Positions 25,075 through 32,248 of a stretch of DNA of 64,000 bases are shown here, piece by piece (the stretch's first letter is position 1; each line of letters starts with the position of its first letter). Below the pieces are notes generated by a model that saw nothing but the letters and a program-made list of their open reading frames with translations, made no database searches and was not told the origin of the DNA. Source of the DNA: an uncultured Pseudomonadota bacterium (GTDB lineage Bacteria; Myxococcota_A; UBA796; SXON01); assembly GCA_903900265.1 (NCBI GenBank), contig CAIUMM010000072.1, positions 1 through 64,000 on the forward strand, written 5' to 3'. The position numbers and the translations under genes are program-made.

Positions 25075-25485
25075 ATGAGCTCCGGAACCGGCACACCCGA
25101 AGAACCGTGGCAGTTGACCACACCACCCGGCTCTTCGGCCTACTCCATGCACCTCGATCGACGAGATGGACGGGAGGTGATCGTGTGCACGGTCGGGAAC
25201 ACCGTGTTGCTCTACGACCGCCGTTGCATCGAAGACCTCCACGCCGCGCTCGTGCAGCACGGCGACTGGATGGAGCTGGGTGCCGCCGATGAGCAGAAGT
25301 CGGCCAAGGAGGGCACCGTGGAAGCGTGGGGCCGCTCGCCGGACAACCCGATTGGTGGGTGGTACGGATTGAAGAAGGGCCTCCGCGGCAGATTTGCGAT
25401 GTACGTGCCGCCATTGCTGGAGCACCTTGGCCGCGTAGAGCTCGAGCACCTCCCTCGCAACAACCGCATCCGCGCGGCACGCTGA
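25075..25485 (+). CDS. Small conserved protein (DUF6855-like)
   Basis: 136 aa, soluble. EEPWQLTTPPGSSAYSMHLD, GNTVLLYDRRCIEDLH, VEAWGRSPDNPIGGWYGLKKGLRGRFAMYVPPLLE and EHLPRNNRIRA form a pattern I associate with a small actinobacterial/proteobacterial family of unknown function; the family name is from memory and unverified. It starts six bases after the propeller gene stop. TAGGGT, which includes that stop, lies five bases before the ATG and so is weak promoter evidence. Confidence 0.65.
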   Translation: MSSGTGTPEEPWQLTTPPGSSAYSMHLDRRDGREVIVCTVGNTVLLYDRRCIEDLHAALVQHGDWMELGAADEQKSAKEGTVEAWGRSPDNPIGGWYGLKKGLRGRFAMYVPPLLEHLGRVELEHLPRNNRIRAAR

Positions 25486-25532
25486 CCGCTACGGCGGATC
25501 TTGATCGCGAGGCATGGTTCCCGTTTGACGGT

Positions 25533-25538
25533 TACCAT
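25533..25538 (+). promoter_or_regulatory. -10-like TACCAT, six bases before ATG 25545
   Basis: A TAnnnT hexamer, then TTTGGA, then ATG. It lies clear of the upstream stop at 25485. Confidence 0.45.
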
Positions 25539-25544
25539 TTTGGA

Positions 25545-26021
25545 ATGGAGCAACCGCTCGACAGCGCCGCTGGCGCCCTGGGCCGTGCGATGCGCGTGTA
25601 CGGCGTGCTTCTCGCGCTGGCGACCACCACCTTCGTCTGGCTGCCGGAGGTCGCGCGCTGGCCTCCCTACCATCCGCCCTATGAGAGGATGTTCGTCGCC
25701 ATTTTCTTTGCGTGGGGGTTGTGCCTGTATCGGGCCGCGCGCGCGCCGCGGCACAACCTGGGCCTGGTTGACTTTACGGCTCTCCAGGGGCTCTTGCACG
25801 GCGGCGTGATGGCGGCAGATGTGGTGCAGGGCCATGCCGGCCATCATGGAGCGTGGCACCTGATCGGAGATGTTCCGCTCCACCTCTCGGCGCCGGTCGT
25901 GCTGGGGCTCCTTCGGCATCGGGTGGAGCCGTACCGGGTGGGCCTCACGCGCGGGGAGGCGCTGCTGTTTTTGGGGGTGTTCGGCGTCTGCGTGGCGGTG
26001 GCGCTCTTCGGACTCGAATAA
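25545..26021 (+). CDS. Four-helix membrane protein of unknown function
   Basis: 158 aa with about four hydrophobic segments (YGVLLALATTTFVWL; MFVAIFFAWGLCLY; a His-rich segment with LQGLLHGGVMAADVVQGHAGHHG; ALLFLGVFGVCVAVALFG). The HLIGDVPLHLSAPVVLGLL stretch recalls a small bacterial family (possibly DUF6632; unverified). No catalytic motif apart from the His cluster. Start at ATG 25545 follows TACCAT plus six bases. Confidence 0.65.
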   Translation: MEQPLDSAAGALGRAMRVYGVLLALATTTFVWLPEVARWPPYHPPYERMFVAIFFAWGLCLYRAARAPRHNLGLVDFTALQGLLHGGVMAADVVQGHAGHHGAWHLIGDVPLHLSAPVVLGLLRHRVEPYRVGLTRGEALLFLGVFGVCVAVALFGLE

Positions 26022-26080
26022 GTCGGTGATTCGGAATCGTGTGTCAGCGGCGGTGCGCGCGGTAGGACCTCAAAATGGGG

Positions 26081-26086
26081 TACACT
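26081..26086 (+). promoter_or_regulatory. -10-like TACACT, six bases before ATG 26093
   Basis: A TAnnnT hexamer, then CCGGGG, then ATG. This spacing favours start 26093 over the in-frame 26075. Confidence 0.45.
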
Positions 26087-26092
26087 CCGGGG

Positions 26093-26857
26093 ATGAAGCT
26101 TCTGACTTTCCCTGTGCATTGCGCTCGCCGAGCACTGCGAATAGCAGCTCCAGCGGTCGTGTTGTCTCTGAACGGGTGTGGTGATTTTGGCCTCGCTGGC
26201 GGCAAGCGAGCCGAACCCGACACGAACGCCGTCACCGACACGGAGACCGACATGGACGCCGACTCGGATACCGACGCGGATACCGACTCGGACACCGACT
26301 CGGATACCGACACGGACACCGACTCCGATACCGACGCGGACACGGACACCGACTCGGACACCGACTCGGACACCGACGCGGACACGGACACCGCAGCGCC
26401 CGTCGAGACCGAGCCCCGCTGTCGCACCACGTCCACGTTGAGCGCTCCGGGCGAGATCAGCGGCAACACCTCCGACGATGCGTCCGACATCCAGATCGAC
26501 CCCACGTCCGCGTGCTGGACCTCGACCTATGGGTACACGCAGGGTGCGAGCGAGAACCATGCCGTCACGGTTCCGGCCGGCGCGAGCCTGTCCATCGCGA
26601 CGACGAGCCTCGGCTTCGGCGGTACGGGCGAGGCCTCGCTCCTCGTGCTGGACGACTGCACCCCGGCTGCGAGCATGGGGTACTGCACCGGCGGCTACGG
26701 GACCTGCGTCGCTTCCGCGTCGTGTCTTGCGGCCGACAAGGGCGTCGCGCCCACGGTGCGATGGCGCAACCCATCCGGATCGGACCGCGAGGTTTGGATC
26801 GTCATCGACGGGCATCCCGCGAGCAACGGGGCGTACACCCTCGATGTCAGCTGGTAG
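26093..26857 (+). CDS. Asp-rich-linker lipoprotein
   Basis: 254 aa. Lipobox VLSLNGC; then residues about 40-100 are almost entirely Asp/Thr/Ser/Ala (DTDSDTDADTD type), followed by a Cys-containing beta domain (CWTSTYGYTQGASENHAVTV, LVLDDCTP, YCTGGYGTCVASASC) resembling a pre-peptidase C-terminal-type sandwich. The acidic run probably holds the domain away from the membrane and may bind calcium. A related run is left in the truncated gene at 56443. Confidence 0.7.
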   Translation: MKLLTFPVHCARRALRIAAPAVVLSLNGCGDFGLAGGKRAEPDTNAVTDTETDMDADSDTDADTDSDTDSDTDTDTDSDTDADTDTDSDTDSDTDADTDTAAPVETEPRCRTTSTLSAPGEISGNTSDDASDIQIDPTSACWTSTYGYTQGASENHAVTVPAGASLSIATTSLGFGGTGEASLLVLDDCTPAASMGYCTGGYGTCVASASCLAADKGVAPTVRWRNPSGSDREVWIVIDGHPASNGAYTLDVSW

Positions 26858-26886
26858 GCCTTTTTTCTCGCTCCCGGACGCCCCAG

Positions 26887-27354
26887 TTGCCTCTGCTCGC
26901 CATCCTGCGGTTCGCACCCGCGTACGCCGCGTCGGACTCCGTTCCCGCCGTTTCGGGCATCACCGAGGCGGTGTACGCTGCGCCGGCCCGGTTGTTCCCC
27001 TTTGTGGGCGCCGCTGGACGGGACGGCCTGCTGTCGCCCGGCCCGACCGGAAAGTGCTTCATCTACGGGGAAGGCGGAAAAAGCTATTGGGTGTTTCAGT
27101 TTGAGGCCGAGTCAATCGCGCCCGCGACCTATGTCTGCCGCGTGGGCGTTCGCCGCCACACGCTGACGGTCGGGGACGAAGGTGCGCCCGTGATCGGCAG
27201 CGTCCATGCCGCGTACTTTTGCGGCAAGAAGTTGGAGCCGATGGTCCCGGCGGTGCAGCAGCCCGACGGCTCCGTTGCGATTGGGACGTTGACCCGGATC
27301 CCGTGCACCGCTCCCCGCTTTGCCGGGGAGCCGCTCCCGTTCGCTTGGCCGTGA
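26887..27354 (+). CDS. Small secreted protein, unknown
   Basis: About 155 aa from TTG 26887: a signal peptide (LPLLAILRFAPAYAA) and a Cys-containing domain (GKCFIYGEGGKSYW, TYVCRVGVRRH, YFCGKKLEPM, RIPCTAP). No family recognised. No ATG or GTG is available in the frame between the previous stop (26857) and here, so TTG is the best start. Confidence 0.5.
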   Translation: MPLLAILRFAPAYAASDSVPAVSGITEAVYAAPARLFPFVGAAGRDGLLSPGPTGKCFIYGEGGKSYWVFQFEAESIAPATYVCRVGVRRHTLTVGDEGAPVIGSVHAAYFCGKKLEPMVPAVQQPDGSVAIGTLTRIPCTAPRFAGEPLPFAWP

Positions 27355-27414
27355 CTGGCGTGGCCCGGATCAGCTTGCGGCGTCCTCGGTCCACAGCGCG
27401 GCGACCATCCGGAA

Positions 27415-27420
27415 TAGAGA
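27415..27420 (+). promoter_or_regulatory. -10-like TAGAGA, six bases before ATG 27427
   Basis: TAGAGA, then TCCCCC, then ATG. Pyrimidines replace any Shine-Dalgarno sequence. Confidence 0.45.
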
Positions 27421-27426
27421 TCCCCC

Positions 27427-28503
27427 ATGTGCATCGACCGTCCACCCTCTCTACGTAGCGTCGCGTTCGCGCTGGTGCTGCTGGCGGGCTGCAGCGCCCG
27501 GGCAGACGCAGAACGGGACCCGGGCGACACCGCTCGCGACACGGCTCGTGACACCGCGCATGACTCCGGAGACAGCGCCGCACCTTGCCCGGACGGCGCG
27601 TGGCGGGTGCGGGACGGGGTGATCTGCAACGACGGCATGGCCGCGAGACCGGTCGGCGCCAACGCCATGCACGTGTTCGGCCCCGGCAGCGCCGACATGG
27701 CCGCGTGGGGCATGGGCATCGCGCGGGAGTTCATCGGCAACGTGCGCGATGTCCCGGTCGACGGCGGCCCGATCCAGGACGCCAACGGGTCTTGGCTCCA
27801 CCCGCTCCGCGACGTGGTCGCGGACAATCGCGCCAACGGCTTGGTCACCGTGCTCTCGCCGATGGGCTGGGACGGCGTTGAGATGCTGTACGGCGACGAC
27901 CCCGCACAAACCACGTACTACGCCGACTACCTGGAGCGCCTGAGCACCTTCGCCGCCGCGTTCTCCGGCGAGCGCGACGTCTGGATCTCCGTCTGGAACG
28001 AACCCTACGTTTGGACGGGCGAGGGCTTCGATCCTGACGTTTGGCTGCACGACCAGCAGGCGCTCGTGGACGTGGTCCGCGCGACCGGAAACGACAGCAT
28101 CGTGCTCGTCCCTGGCTCGCACATGGGGCAAGGCGTCGAGGTCTGGACCACGCACGGCGCGAGCCTACTGGACCCTGCCGGCGCCGTCGTGTTCGATGTG
28201 CACGCCTATGAGCGCTGGCTGCTCGAGCGCACGCCCGAGACCGCCGCGGCCGACCTACGTGCCCTCGATGACGCGGGCCTCGCGTGGATGGTGGGCGAGG
28301 TCGCGCCGATGAACGCGGGCGAGCTGATGGACCCGCGCCCCTTCCTCGCGCTGCCGGAGGTGTCGGCCCGCCCGGTGACCGGCTGGCTCTGGAAGTACAG
28401 CGACACCGATACCGACGCGATCCTCGACAGCACCGGCGCCCCCAATGACCGCGACAACCACGAATGGGGTAGCACGATGCGCGCGCTCGCCGCAGGGCCG
28501 TAG
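27427..28503 (+). CDS. GH5-like glycosidase lipoprotein
   Basis: 358 aa. Lipobox LVLLAGC, then a Thr/Arg/Asp linker (DTARDTARDTAHD). The catalytic barrel contains DVWISVWNEPYVW (NEP with the acid/base Glu), VFDVHAYERW and AWMVGEVAPMN (likely nucleophile Glu), as in GH5 endoglucanases/mannanases. GWLWKYSDTDTD follows near the C-terminus. Acts on beta-glycans outside the cell; linkage unknown. Confidence 0.8.
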   Translation: MCIDRPPSLRSVAFALVLLAGCSARADAERDPGDTARDTARDTAHDSGDSAAPCPDGAWRVRDGVICNDGMAARPVGANAMHVFGPGSADMAAWGMGIAREFIGNVRDVPVDGGPIQDANGSWLHPLRDVVADNRANGLVTVLSPMGWDGVEMLYGDDPAQTTYYADYLERLSTFAAAFSGERDVWISVWNEPYVWTGEGFDPDVWLHDQQALVDVVRATGNDSIVLVPGSHMGQGVEVWTTHGASLLDPAGAVVFDVHAYERWLLERTPETAAADLRALDDAGLAWMVGEVAPMNAGELMDPRPFLALPEVSARPVTGWLWKYSDTDTDAILDSTGAPNDRDNHEWGSTMRALAAGP

Positions 28504-28552
28504 CGCTCCCGGCTCGACCGACGGTATAAGGCCCGACCATTCGGAGTCGTCG

Positions 28553-29332
28553 ATGCTTTTCCTGTCCCTGATCTTCTCCGCGCACGCCGCGTCTCCGACC
28601 GCCGAGCAGTGCGCGACCGTAGTCCACAACCAAGCGGCTTGGGCCGGGCAGGGCGCGGCGCCCGAGATCGACGGGCAGCGCCTGTGTGCGCTCGCGGCGG
28701 CGGGCGACATCCCCAAGGCCGAGCTAGGAAAGCTCGTGTCCTGTTACACCGACGAGAAGTCCTACGCCTCGGGGAAATGCTCGAGCTATCGCAGCAAAGA
28801 CGAGGTGCTTCGCGGGACGCCGAAGTGCGCCGAGTGGGTGCGCGCGGCGCAGGGCGCTGGTGTGGACAAGGTGCCGGCCGGGCTCCTCTGCCAGAGCGGC
28901 ACCGATCGGATGGAGGCGTTCACCCAGATGTGGCGCTGCCACGGGGACCCGGACTACGCCGTTAGCGAGGCGTGCGCGGACGAGCGCGCCCGGGTGGCGG
29001 AGGCGCAGGAGTTTACGCTCTTCAAGGAGTGCCGCGACAACATGATGGGGATCATGTCCGCTGAGCTCGAGCGCCCAACCTACGTGTCGCTGGAACGGGC
29101 GCCGCGCGCCACCGCGACCGCCGACGCCGTTCCTTGGGTGGCGACCGGCGCTTGGGCGGACCTGGGCTGGGCGCCGGCAGGCCCGGTAAAGGGCGTCTAC
29201 TGGGTGGTCGCTACGCCCGAGACGGTGACCGCGCACTGCGCGATCGACACTGACGGGGACGGCGTACCCGCCGAGCTCGAGAACGGTCTGGACGTGATGT
29301 TTCATCGCGTCACGCCGGCGGGCGTCAAGTAG
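28553..29332 (+). CDS. Secreted protein with pilin-like C-terminal segment
   Basis: 259 aa with a signal peptide (MLFLSLIFSAHAA). The middle is Cys-rich and helical. The C-terminal part (WADLGWAPAGPVKGVYWVV, then AHCAIDTDGDGVPAELEN) resembles the end of deltaproteobacterial type IV pilins, where a GW.P.G...Y segment precedes a DxDGDG calcium loop; no N-terminal prepilin helix is present. GGAG upstream of the ATG is a possible ribosome-binding site. Confidence 0.55.
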   Translation: MLFLSLIFSAHAASPTAEQCATVVHNQAAWAGQGAAPEIDGQRLCALAAAGDIPKAELGKLVSCYTDEKSYASGKCSSYRSKDEVLRGTPKCAEWVRAAQGAGVDKVPAGLLCQSGTDRMEAFTQMWRCHGDPDYAVSEACADERARVAEAQEFTLFKECRDNMMGIMSAELERPTYVSLERAPRATATADAVPWVATGAWADLGWAPAGPVKGVYWVVATPETVTAHCAIDTDGDGVPAELENGLDVMFHRVTPAGVK

Positions 29333-29393
29333 CGACGGACCTGCGTGCGTGGCCCCTCGGCGCGGATCGGCTGCCCCCGTTCAGCGGCGCGTA

Positions 29394-30200
29394 TCAGCGC
29401 GGTAGCAGGTAGCCGACCGTCACGGCGTGGGCGCGCAGCTCGTCCAGATAGTCTGCGGCGGCGCGGGTGGGGTCTACCGCTTGGGCTTGGCGCGCCAGAT
29501 CCAAGGCGCCGACCAGATCGCCGGCTTGCTCGGCGCTGACGGCGCGGTTGTGTAGATCTTTCGCCGAGCCGGGAGCTGCGTCGGCGTAGAGCGTGCGATG
29601 CAAGGCGACCGGGAGCGGTGCGAGCTGGTCGGCGAGGTTGGCCGCCACGTCTTTCGCGAGGGCGTCGGCGAGGGTGATCGCCCGGGGGACGTCCATGTCG
29701 GCGTCGCCCACCCACGAGCTGCGTACGGTCTGATCGGCGGTGCCCGAGAGGATCACCTCGTTTCCGCTGGGACTGACCACGGTCATCTCGGCGGCGGACC
29801 AGCCGTGGAGCGTGTAGCGCCGGCGGTCGCCGCCCATGACGGCGCCGGGTCCGTTGAAGCCGGCCGCGGACTGCCCGCCCACCTCGACCTCAAGCGTCGT
29901 CTCTTGTCCCTGATCGCAGTTCTGCACGATCAGGCGTATCGCCGCTTCAGAGCTGACCTTGACGCCGGGGCGCGTGTTCAACGAGGCTGCTACGGCATCG
30001 GCGACCGCTTTGCACTGCCGCCCGTCGGCCACCACGGCGAGCATCGTCGTGGGCGCGGCGGGCAGGGTGTACGTCGGCACCGGCTGCACCTCCCAGCTCA
30101 CCCGATGCGCGCATCCGGCGGCGAGCAGCGTGCCTCCAACGGCCACAAGCAGCGACATCGCGGGCGGGCGCAACCGGGCTTGGGGAGGAGCAGTCTGCAT
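29394..30200 (-). CDS. Lipoprotein, unknown, helical C-terminus
   Basis: 268 aa. Lipobox GTLLAAGC after start ATG 30200 (the frame is open further upstream, but only this ATG gives a signal peptide). A mixed alpha/beta domain (TMLAVVADGRQCKAVADAV, IRLIVQNCDQG) and a final segment (LHNRAVSAEQAGDLVGALDLARQAQAVDP) resembling one TPR unit. No family recognised. Confidence 0.6.
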   Translation of the reverse strand: MQTAPPQARLRPPAMSLLVAVGGTLLAAGCAHRVSWEVQPVPTYTLPAAPTTMLAVVADGRQCKAVADAVAASLNTRPGVKVSSEAAIRLIVQNCDQGQETTLEVEVGGQSAAGFNGPGAVMGGDRRRYTLHGWSAAEMTVVSPSGNEVILSGTADQTVRSSWVGDADMDVPRAITLADALAKDVAANLADQLAPLPVALHRTLYADAAPGSAKDLHNRAVSAEQAGDLVGALDLARQAQAVDPTRAAADYLDELRAHAVTVGYLLPR

Positions 30201-30231
30201 GTCCTCAGTTTGGACGCCTCCGTTCCGGATG

Positions 30232-30840
30232 TCAATCCCCGGCGCCGGTGGTGCGCAGCGCGTAGAAGTCAAAGCCCGCTGTGGCTGCGCGTTCGGCGGG
30301 TGCGCGCTCCGCGTGCAGCGGCGCGGGGAGCGGGGAGACCGCGGAGAGAAACGCTTCGGAGCTCAATATTTCACCGCCAGCTGCGATGTCCTCACCGAGC
30401 ACGAACGCACGGTTGACCTCGGGACCGTACATGTCGATCCCGGGGAGTAGCAGCACGTCGCCGAAGCCGAGGCCGATGCAGGCGTAGATGGGATCGGCTC
30501 GTCCTTCGTTGAAGGCGGCGAGGAGCGGCATCGCAGCGCAGGCGGCTTCGAGGGCCGCGTGCGGGCTGGAGTACACGATGAACAGCGTGTCGGCGACGCG
30601 CTTCACCAGCGTGCCGCCCTGGCCGGAGACCGCGGGGGCCATGGCGCGCTCGGCCGCGCGCGCGACCGCGAGGGCGTAGATGATGCCGTGTTCATCGGTG
30701 CGGCGGGCCATCGCGGTGAAGTCGACGACCATCACCGCCGCTTGGGAGCGGTAGCGCTGCGCGATCTCGCGCTCGACGGACGGATGATCAAAGTACTGCG
30801 CAAGCAGATCTTCGAAGGGCAAGAACTCAAGCTTGTTCAT
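30232..30840 (-). CDS. Class III nucleotidyl-cyclase-like domain protein
   Basis: 202 aa. AAVMVVDFTAMARRTDEHG matches the first metal-binding block of adenylate/guanylate cyclases, VKRVADTLFIVYSS the KxxGD block (Gly changed to Ala, Asp kept), and IGLGFGDVLLLPGIDMYGPEVNRAFVLGED the G-N-V-N-x-A segment. It would make a cyclic nucleotide in the cytoplasm if active. It is a lone catalytic domain without sensor or membrane part. Upstream GGAG could serve as a ribosome-binding site. Confidence 0.65.
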   Translation of the reverse strand: MNKLEFLPFEDLLAQYFDHPSVEREIAQRYRSQAAVMVVDFTAMARRTDEHGIIYALAVARAAERAMAPAVSGQGGTLVKRVADTLFIVYSSPHAALEAACAAMPLLAAFNEGRADPIYACIGLGFGDVLLLPGIDMYGPEVNRAFVLGEDIAAGGEILSSEAFLSAVSPLPAPLHAERAPAERAATAGFDFYALRTTGAGD

Positions 30841-30867
30841 CGGCGTCGCTCCACGCGGGCGCGCAGC

Positions 30868-31656
30868 TTACCGCATCGCGTCCGGTGCGGCTCCGGCGCC
30901 CGCTACATGCACGCCTTCAGCGTCCGCCTCTGCGGCTACGCTCTGGTCCCCCAGCACGAACACCGAGCGCCCGCTGCGCCACAGCTGGTGCATGTCGGCG
31001 AGGTTGGGGTGCAGCGCGAGGGTAAAGTCGGTGGCGGGCGTGCCGTTCGGAAGCTCGCCAATGGCGCCAAAGGGCGGGGCGAGTCTGCCGCTGCTGAGCA
31101 CCGACACCAGCGCGTGGGCCTCGGAGGCGCGGCCGATCAGCCGGTCGCGCTTTCGCTGCGGGTGGTCGAAGCGCTCGGCGACGCCGACCAGCGTGCCGCC
31201 GCCGCCGGGTCCCGCTGCTTTCCGGAGGTGCAGCCACGCGCTGGCTTGCGCGTCGAGCAGCGTACGCGCGACACGCCGTTGATCGTCGCCGTACACCGTC
31301 GCTTCGGCCAAGGGCTCCCACAGGCCGATCCAGTGGCGCGCCAGCTCGCCCCAGCTGTGCGCGATGGCGTCGACGTAGCAGCCGAAGCCGGACAGGGCGT
31401 CGCGGTCCGTCCAGCCGCCCCGCTCGATCTGCCAGTCCGGCAGGGCCCCGCAGTGCGCGACGAGGATCACGTCGACGCCGCGTTTTCGTGCCGCGATCAG
31501 CGCCCGCCGCGCGCGGCCCAGCGCCGCATCGTCGTAGCGGCCGCGCTCGGGCTCTACCGCCGACCAGCGCGCCGCGAGGATCAGCCAAGCAGCAGGGTCC
31601 GCTTCCTCGATGGCGTCTTCCCAGCGTGGTCCGCCGACGGCGATGGTCCGGATCAC
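30868..31656 (-). CDS. GH1-like domain, short and probably inactive
   Basis: 262 aa. RWSAVEPERGRYDDAALGRARRAL and IQ-type GGWTDRDALSGFGCYVDAIA follow the pattern of GH1 beta-glycosidases. The acid/base NEP appears as GLWEPL, and there is no C-terminal TENG nucleophile block; the protein is about half the normal length. Either a truncated paralogue or a carbohydrate-binding relic. GTGA overlap with maf. Confidence 0.55.
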   Translation of the reverse strand: MIRTIAVGGPRWEDAIEEADPAAWLILAARWSAVEPERGRYDDAALGRARRALIAARKRGVDVILVAHCGALPDWQIERGGWTDRDALSGFGCYVDAIAHSWGELARHWIGLWEPLAEATVYGDDQRRVARTLLDAQASAWLHLRKAAGPGGGGTLVGVAERFDHPQRKRDRLIGRASEAHALVSVLSSGRLAPPFGAIGELPNGTPATDFTLALHPNLADMHQLWRSGRSVFVLGDQSVAAEADAEGVHVAGAGAAPDAMR

Positions 31657-32210
31657 CGGGGACCCGTCCGTCCAAGCAGCCGGAGCGTCTCCACCAACGG
31701 GAGCCCGACGACGTTGGTGTAGCTGCCATGCACGACCTCGACGAGCGCGCCGCCTTCGCCTTGGATGCCGTAGCCGCCGGCTTTGTCGAAGGGCTCGCCG
31801 GTGTCGATGTAGCGCTGGATGTCCCCGGTATCGAGGCTGCGGAAGCGCACGCGGGTGGTGACGATGCGGTGCGTCTCGCGGCGGCCCTCGCGCAGCACGA
31901 CGGCGGTGTGCACGTGATGCTCCCGCCCGGACAAGTCTCCGAGCATCGCGGCGGCATGTTCGGCGTCGATCGGCTTGCCGAGCACGCGGTCGTCTACCGC
32001 GACGGTGGTGTCGGCGGCGAGGACGCGGTCTCCGGGCTGCTGTGCCGCGACGACGCGGGCTTTGGCGCGCGCCACGCGGAGCACGTACGCGCGCGGGAGC
32101 TCGCCGGGGAGCCAGGTCTCATCCGCGTCCGCTGGGATGACCTTGAAGGACAGGCCGGCGGATGCGAGCAGCGCGCGTCGGCGGGGGGATGCGCTGGCGA
32201 GGATGAACAC
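31653..32210 (-). CDS. maf: Maf-type nucleotide pyrophosphatase
   Basis: 185 aa. FILASASPRRRALLASAGL is the Maf signature, and VLAADTTVAVDDRVLGKP, RYIDTGEPFDKAGGYGIQG and YTNVVGLPL are the other conserved blocks. Hydrolyses dTTP/UTP or modified nucleotides in the cytoplasm. GTG start. Confidence 0.92.
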   Translation of the reverse strand: MFILASASPRRRALLASAGLSFKVIPADADETWLPGELPRAYVLRVARAKARVVAAQQPGDRVLAADTTVAVDDRVLGKPIDAEHAAAMLGDLSGREHHVHTAVVLREGRRETHRIVTTRVRFRSLDTGDIQRYIDTGEPFDKAGGYGIQGEGGALVEVVHGSYTNVVGLPLVETLRLLGRTGPR

Positions 32211-32216
32211 GGCGAG

Positions 32217-32222
32217 GAGGTA
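32217..32222 (-). promoter_or_regulatory. -10-like TACCTC, six bases before GTG 32210 (minus)
   Basis: On the minus strand TACCTC, then six bases (CTCGCC), then GTG. It lies between the PBP stop (32249) and maf. Confidence 0.4.
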
Positions 32223-32248
32223 TCAAGGAACTCCCCCGCAGGCGCGCC

